Source: Rutidosis leptorrhynchoides
Lineage: Eukaryota > Streptophyta > Magnoliopsida > Asterales > Asteraceae
NCBI RefSeq assembly: GCF_046630445.1
Contig: NC_092339.1
Span: forward strand, 75,720,001 to 75,784,000
Direction: 5' to 3'
DNA: 64,000 nucleotides
Position numbers and translations under genes: made by a program. This document shows positions 57,941-64,000 of the stretch, in pieces. Under the pieces are notes generated by a model. That model did no database searches. It saw only the letters and a list, made by a program, of their open reading frames with translations, and had not been told where the DNA came from. Numbering within the stretch: position 1 is the stretch's first letter; the number at the start of each line of letters is the position of its first letter.

Positions 57941-58597
57941 TTTTATACTTTAACCATTAAACTTCTCATTCATTATAAATCGACTACATACTTTATATAC
58001 TACCTAATAGACAAAAACGATTAATAGTCACCAGGGGTGCTTTCGTTCTTTCACTTTTTCCCCCCTTTTCCACCTTTTTTTTTTAAAAAGCCCCCATAGT
58101 TTGTTCAAATATTAAAATCGACCCCCCAAATAGGGGTAAAGTGTCAAATACTCATTTTCATAAAAAAAAATTTAAAAAAACTACACCCAAATATTCAACG
58201 GGCCATATCTTCTCACTCGCACCGAGTTAAATTTTTCTGACACCATCGTTAAACTCGAAACAATTTTAGGAGCACATTGTCACTAACTATACGCAAATCA
58301 GACGCTTTTTAAAAAACGCTAAATATTTGAGGTACTTTTCATACACGTCGATTTTGCGTTAAATTTTTAAAAGTCGACAATTCCATAGTGAAACGCGGAG
58401 ATGTACATATATTGTTAATTTAAAATAACATTTAAATCTTTCACGGATTATACCTTTTAGTTCGACTCGAGTTGCGCTTCAACGATATCATCGTTAGCTA
58501 CGAAATAATTTTACAAACTAAGCGCAATATAATACATTGAAAACCGAACCGCGGCGCGAAGGGAGGGTTCGAACACTATTAATACGATTTGATAATA
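57941..58597. other. Unassigned DNA inside element alpha
   Basis: Homopolymer-rich (C and T runs at 58,060-58,085), then mixed sequence with CG-containing words (GAACCGCGGCGCGAAGGGAG near 58,545). No gene seen. Confidence 0.4.
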
Positions 58598-58809
58598 ATT
58601 AATTAATAAGATTTAATTTTAATTTAAAATTATTTAGAGTAATGATATCACCCACCATACTTAGATTTTTTTTCTTTTTCGTTTTGATTTTTTCTTAACA
58701 AAGGAATTAGTCTAATAATGATATTATAGGATTTTAATATTAACTATAGATTCATACTGATACCCCTAAACTAATCTAATCCACGGAGTTAAATTTATAT
58801 TATTACTAG

Positions 58810-59430
58810 TGAAATGACCCGTGGAACCATGGGTTTGTTTAAACGAAACAGTTTAATGATACGTTTTAGGTATTAAGTGAACGTAAATGCTAAAGTCATT
58901 TAGTTTAATATCATGGGTTTGTTTAAATAAAACAGTTTAATTATATGTTTTAGGTACTAAGTTAACGTAAATGCTAAATTCATTTAGTTTAATGACCCGT
59001 GGAACCACAGAGTCCGACTAAGAAACTCCTCAGCTGAACATTTCATCAAACATATAGAATGCATATTAAACAATCCACGTCCAATCAAAAGAGATAATAT
59101 TGGTTGTCATTTTATTTTTAAAATGTAAATTAAAATATAAATTTAGAATTGGTTTCCTTCTGCCTAGCTTTTATACTTTCTCATACTCAATTCAAAATAA
59201 TTAATTAAAATAAATCAAAATTATTTAATTTTAATAATTAAAATAATTATTAATAAGATTTAATAATAATTATATAATTAATAAGATTTAATTTTAATTC
59301 AAAATTATTTAGATTAATGACATCACCCACCATGCTTAAATTTTTTTCTTTTTCTTTTTAATTTTTTTTAACAAATGAATTAGCTTAATAATGACATCAT
59401 CATTATAAGATTTTAGTATTAATTATAGAT
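58810..59430. mobile_element. Repeat element beta, compact relative of alpha
   Basis: Block X (58,810-59,251), starting TGAAATGACCCGTGGAACCA with hairpin ACCCGTGGaaCCATGGGT, joins directly to block Y (59,265-59,430). Within X a ~93-bp segment (ATGGGTTTGTTTAAA...TCATTTAGTTTAAT) is tandemly doubled compared with alpha. The hairpin arms differ between alpha and beta at matching positions, so pairing is kept. Confidence 0.5.
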
Positions 59431-59769
59431 TTTAAGTATAATTATTAGTTAATGGTAAAATAGGTAATTAAGTATAAATAGATAAAAAAATCATGATTTT
59501 TGGTGTTTTTTAAAAACTAAAAATGTAGAAATTTTATTTATACTATAAATAGTGTACATAGCAGTCTATGGGGACTAAGCCCAACTATAGTTAACAATAT
59601 GTACTCGTCAAAATTTACAATGAAGATTTTGTGGAGCTGCAGTTGAAACGAGAGATATGTATTCGAGCATATCCGAATTAGTTATGGATGTGCTTAGTAA
59701 TTGTTGTGCCGCTTAATTTGATCATATCTATATTTATATCCATTTCGGTTCATCCATACTCGTATCTAT
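59431..59769. other. AT-rich spacer left of E5
   Basis: No gene or repeat recognised; ends TCTAT, the expected left target duplication of E5. Confidence 0.4.
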
Positions 59770-62700
59770 TGTAGTGACCCGAACTTTTTCATGTTTATAT
59801 ATATTAAATGAAATTGTTATTTACATGATTAAGTGTTTCCAACATGTTAAGCAATCAAACTTGTTAAGACTTGATTAATTGAAATAGGTTTCATATAGAC
59901 ATTTGACCATCCAAGTTGACCGGTGATTCACGAACGTTAAAACTTGTAAAAACTATATGATGACATATATATGGATATATATATAGTTAACATGATATTA
60001 TGATAAGTAAACATATCATTAAGTATATTAACAATGAACTACATATGTAAAAATAAGACTACTAACTTAATGATTTTGAAACGAGACATATATGTAACGA
60101 TTATCGTTGTAACGACATTTAATGTATATATATCATATTAGGATATATTAATACATCATGATATCATGATAATGTAATAATTTAACATCTCATTTGATTT
60201 AATAAACAATGGGTTAACAACATTTAACAAGATCGTTAACTTAAAGGTTTCAAATCAACATTTACATGTAACGACTAACGATGACTTAACGACTCAGTTA
60301 AAATGTATATACATGTAGTGTTTTAATATGTATTCATACACTTTTGAAAGACTTCAAGACACTTATCAAAATACTTCTACTTAACAAAAATGCTTACAAT
60401 TACATCCTCGTTCAGTTTCATCAACAATTCTACTCGTATACACCCGTATTCGTACTCGTACAATACACAGCTTTTAGATGTATGTACTATTTGTATATAC
60501 ACTACAATGATCAGCTCTTAGCAGCCCATGTGAGTCACCTAACACATGTGAGAACCATCATTTGGCAACTAGCATGAAATATCTCATAAAATTACAAAAA
60601 TATGAGTAATCATTCATGACTTATTTACATGTAAACAAAATTACACATCCTTTATATCTAATCCATATACCAACGACCAAAAACACCTACAAACACTTTC
60701 ATTCTTCAATTTTCTTCATCTAATTGATCTCTCTCAAGTTCTATCTTCAAGTTCTAAGTGTTCTTCATAAATTCTACAAGTTCTAGCTTCATAAAATCAA
60801 GAATACTTCCAAGTTTGCTAGCTTACTTCCAATCTTGTAGAGTGATCATCCAACCTCAAAAAATCTTTCTTATTTACAGTAAGATATCTTTCTAATACAA
60901 GGTAATACTCATATTCAAACTTTGATTCAATTTCTATAACTATAACAATCTTATTTCGAGTGGAAATCTTACTTGAACTTGTTTTCGTGTCATGATTCTA
61001 TTTCAAGAAGTTTTAAGCCATCCAAGATTCTTTGAAGCTAGATCATTTCTTGTCACTTCCAGTAGGTTTACCTACTAAACTTGAGGTGGTAAAGATGTTC
61101 ATAACATCATTCGATTCATACATATAATACTATCTTATTCGAAGATTTGAACATGTAATCACTAGAACATAGTTTAGTTAATTCTAAACTTGTTCGTAAA
61201 CAAAAGTTAATCCTTCTAACTTGACTTTTAAAATCAAATTAACACATGTTCTATATCTGTATGATATGCTAACTTAATGATTTAAAACCTGAAAACACGA
61301 AAAACACCGTAAAACCGGATATACGCCGTCGTAGTAACACCGCGGGCTGTTTTGGGTTAGTTAATTAAAAACTATGATAAGCTTTGATTTAAAAGTTGTT
61401 ATTCTGGGAAAATGATTTTTCTTATGAGCATGAAACTATATCCAAAAATTATGGTTAAACTCAAAGTGGAAGTATGTTTTCCAAAATGGTCATCTAGACG
61501 TCGTTCTTTCGACTGAAATGACTACCTTTATAAAAAATGACTTGTAACTTATATTTCCGACTATAAACCTATACTTTTTCTGTCTAGATTCATAAAATAG
61601 AGTTCCATATGAAACCATAGCAATTTGATTCACTCAAAACGGATTTAAAACGAATAAGTTATGGGTAAAACAAGATTGGATATTTTTTCTTGTTGTAGCT
61701 ACGTGAAAATTGGTAACAAATCTATATTAATCATATCCTAGCTAACTTATATTGTATTATACATGTATTCTAATATATTATGTAATCTTGGGATACCATA
61801 GACACGTATGCAAATGTTTTGACATATCATATCGACCCATGTGTATATATTATTTGGAACAACCATAGACACTCTATATGCAGTAATGTAGGAGTTAGCT
61901 ATACAGGGTTGAGGTTGATTCCAAAAATATATATACTTTGAGTTGTGATCTAGCCTGAGACGTGTATACATTGGGTCGTGGATTGATTCAAGATAATATA
62001 TACCAATTTTTTTCTGTACATCTAACTTTGGACAACTAGTTGTAGGCTACTAACGAGAACAGCTGACTTAATAAACTTAAAACATCAAAATGTATTAAAA
62101 GTGTTGTAAATATATTTTGAACATACTTTGATATATATGTACATATTTGTTATAGGTTCGTGAATCGACCAGTGGCCAAGTCTTACTTCTCGACGAAGTA
62201 AAAATATGTGAAAGTGAGTTATAGTCCCACTTTTAAAATCTAATGTTTTGGGATGAGAATACATGCAGTTTTATAAATATTTTACGAAATAGACACAAGT
62301 AATTGAAACTACATTATATGGGTGAATGATCGAAGCCGAATATGCCCCTTTTGCTTGGTAACCTAAGAATTAGTAAACCGATCTACTAATTGACGTGAAT
62401 CCTAAAGATAGATCTATTGGGCCTAACGAACCCCATCCAAAGTACCGGATGCTTTAGTACTTCGAATTCGTTTTTTTATCATGTCTGAAGGATTTCCCGG
62501 AATGATAGGGGATATTCTTATATGCATCTAGTTAATGTCGGTTACCAGGTGTTCACCATATGAATGAATTTTATCTCTATGTATGGGATGTATATTGAAA
62601 TATGAAATCTTGTGGTCTATTATTATGATTTGATAATATATAGGTTAAACCTATAACTCACCAACATTTTTGTTGACGTTTTAAGCATGTTTATTCTCAG

Positions 62701-63045
62701 GTGATTATTAAGAGCTTCCGCTGTTGCATACTAAAATAAGGACAAGATTTGGAGTCCATGCTTGTATGATATTATGTAAAAACTGCATTCAAGAAACTTA
62801 TTTTTGATGTAATATATTCTTATTGTAAACCATTATGTAATGGTCGTGTGTAAACGGCATATTTTAGATTATCATTATTTGATAATCTACGTAATGCTTT
62901 TTAAACCTTTATAGATAAAATAAAGGTTATGGTTGTTTTAAAAATGAATACAGTCTTTGAAAAAACGTCTCATATAGAGGTCAAAACCTCGCGAAGAAAT
63001 CAATTAATATGGAGCGTTTATAATCAATATGAACGGGACATTTCA
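59770..63045 (+). repeat. E5 5' LTR
   Basis: 3,276 bp, TGTAGTGACCC ... GGGACATTTCA, in the reverse sense to the three other copies in the window. TTTATATCTA at 60,651-60,660 followed by an ACACCTACAAACACTTTCAT leader is the likely promoter. Leader-like sequence continues with an apparent splice donor (ACAAG/GTAATA) near 60,901. Confidence 0.9.
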
Positions 63046-63047
63046 GT

Positions 63048-63059
63048 TGGTATCTGAGC
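63048..63059 (+). other. E5 primer-binding site (tRNA-iMet type)
   Basis: TGGTATCTGAGC, two bases after the LTR; nearly the canonical TGGTATCAGAGC. Confidence 0.85.
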
Positions 63060-63256
63060 ATTGGTCTTAGAGAACCAGAAAATTGCATTAGTGTGTCTTA
63101 CCGAGTTTGTTAGGATGCATTAGTGAGTCTGGACTTCGACCGTGTTTTTCTTCAAAAACGATTGCTTAACATTTTTTTGTTGGAAACTATATATTATTAA
63201 CATGTAAATATTATGTGATATATTAATCTCTTAACGTGTTTGATATTGTGTGATAG

Positions 63257-63892
63257 ATGTCTACCTCTAGTACAAATTCCATTGATTCACCTAGTAATAA
63301 TGAAGAGTCGAATATATTTTGAGAAGATTCACAAATTCCCGAAGAGGAATCGAAAGAGGAGGAACCGGAAGAGGAGGAACCGAAAGAAGAGGAACCAGAA
63401 GAGGAGGAATCGGAAGAGGAGGAACCAGAAGAAGAAGAGGTTCCGGAGGAAGAAATATTGATACCTATAGTAAATCGATTAAATAAAAGAAAATCCTCAA
63501 CCAACGGACCAAAGTTAATAATGGTCAATGGTGTTTCCGCCGAGGAAGCAAAATATTGGGAAGATTACCAATTTTTCGATGAAACGGATCCCGATGAGGA
63601 TTCCGATGATGTTATAGAAATTACCCCGACCCAATTTAATGAGGCAAAAGAAAATAATAAGGGAAAAGGCATCAAAATAGAGAAATCTGATTCCGACCCC
63701 GATGAACTTTATATGTACCGTCAACACCCGTATTTTCAATATCGTGACAATAACCCGGGAACCTCTAAACCACCAGGTTTTTCTAAACCAATGTGGAAAA
63801 TGACGACTCATATCAGAGGAACATCATATATCCCTAGAAGATTAGGAAAAAGAACCAAGTCCGAAGAAGAAGAAACCAGTAATTCAGATTAG
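63257..63892 (+). pseudogene. Acidic leader ORF of E5, broken
   Basis: Homologue of the 28,145-28,744 ORF of E3. It shares the start MSTSST, the Glu/Pro repeat (longer and purer here), PKLIMVNGVSAEEAKYWEDY, DDVIEITPTQF, KGKGIKIEKS, and the basic end RGTSYIPRRLGKRTK. Broken. Its presence in two independently inserted copies shows it is a standard part of the family. Confidence 0.75.
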
Positions 63893-64000
63893 AGGGGTGT
63901 GAGCATGTTGTGTAATAAATGTATTGTAGTGTGCTTGTACTTTTATGTTCTATGTAAAAATTACTTGTATTGTTTGTTATTACGAATCTAATCCTTGTCT

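Larger units (their letters stand above)
56181..58745. mobile_element. Repeat element alpha (Helitron-like?) carrying a satellite array
   Basis: Head block X at 56,181-56,533 begins TGAAATGACTCGTGAAACCA with a hairpin ACTCGTGAaaCCATGAGT. Tail block Y at 58,598-58,745 contains ATCACCCACCATACTTAGAT. The same X and Y blocks adjoin each other in the next element (58,810-59,430), so the DNA between them here is extra cargo. A short hairpin near one end and variable cargo suit a non-autonomous Helitron, but I could not verify TC...CTRR ends. Confidence 0.45.
59770..64000 (+). mobile_element. E5, 5' part of another E3-family chromovirus, runs off the window
   Basis: 5' LTR at 59,770-63,045, a primer site at 63,048-63,059, then the acidic leader ORF region. 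The interior continues beyond 64,000. The LTR is clearly more diverged from the E3 LTRs than these are from each other, so it is an older insertion. Broken. Confidence 0.9.

Overview
The window is plant nuclear DNA, most likely from the daisy family (Asteraceae). The evidence is GT-AG introns, plant-type CYP81 cytochrome P450 genes, an SGT-type TPR gene, and LTR retrotransposons of Athila and chromovirus (Tekay-like) type. Base composition is strongly AT-rich, with many (TA)n and (AAT)n microsatellites. The family-level placement rests on recognising the repeat families and is an inference.

About three quarters of the window is nested retrotransposons. Up to 3,011 lies an old chromovirus-type LTR end (minus sense). 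It abuts Athila-like element E1 (3,012-10,081, resumed at 32,393-34,564). E1 is split by chromovirus E3 (10,082-32,392, minus sense, 3,439-bp LTRs, duplicated target GTTAC), and E3 is itself split by a young non-autonomous chromovirus derivative E4 (17,064-25,933, target ATTTG). Next come a solo LTR of the E3 family (34,623-37,884, target CAACA), another chromovirus LTR end (to 39,717), and a second Athila-like copy E2 (39,718-45,084). At the right edge a fifth element, E5, of the E3 family enters on the plus strand (59,770 to beyond 64,000).

The host gene island is 45,100-56,000. It holds a 256-bp CACTA-type MITE just upstream of a two-exon CYP81-like gene (46,117-48,311, apparently intact). 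A tandem paralogue follows (49,027-51,812) with a one-base frameshift and an altered oxygen-activation motif. A convergent minus-strand SGT-like TPR gene (52,289-55,944) lacks one expected exon and the usual Gln-rich tail. From 56,180 to 59,430 are two related repeat elements, possibly Helitron-like; the first carries a 1.4-kb satellite with a higher-order period near 240 bp.

The most unusual features are these. (1) E3 carries an open F-box reading frame (249 aa) between its leader and gag. (2) Pairs of ~20-bp palindromes, core CATGCGATCGCATG, are spaced exactly 32 bp centre to centre; they lie upstream of the TATA box in both Athila LTRs and also inside E1 ahead of its ATHILA-type ORF, suggesting a duplicated promoter module. 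(3) A retropepsin-like domain lies downstream of the integrase end in E1, flanked by a short direct repeat. All coordinates, splice sites and mismatch counts were read by eye.
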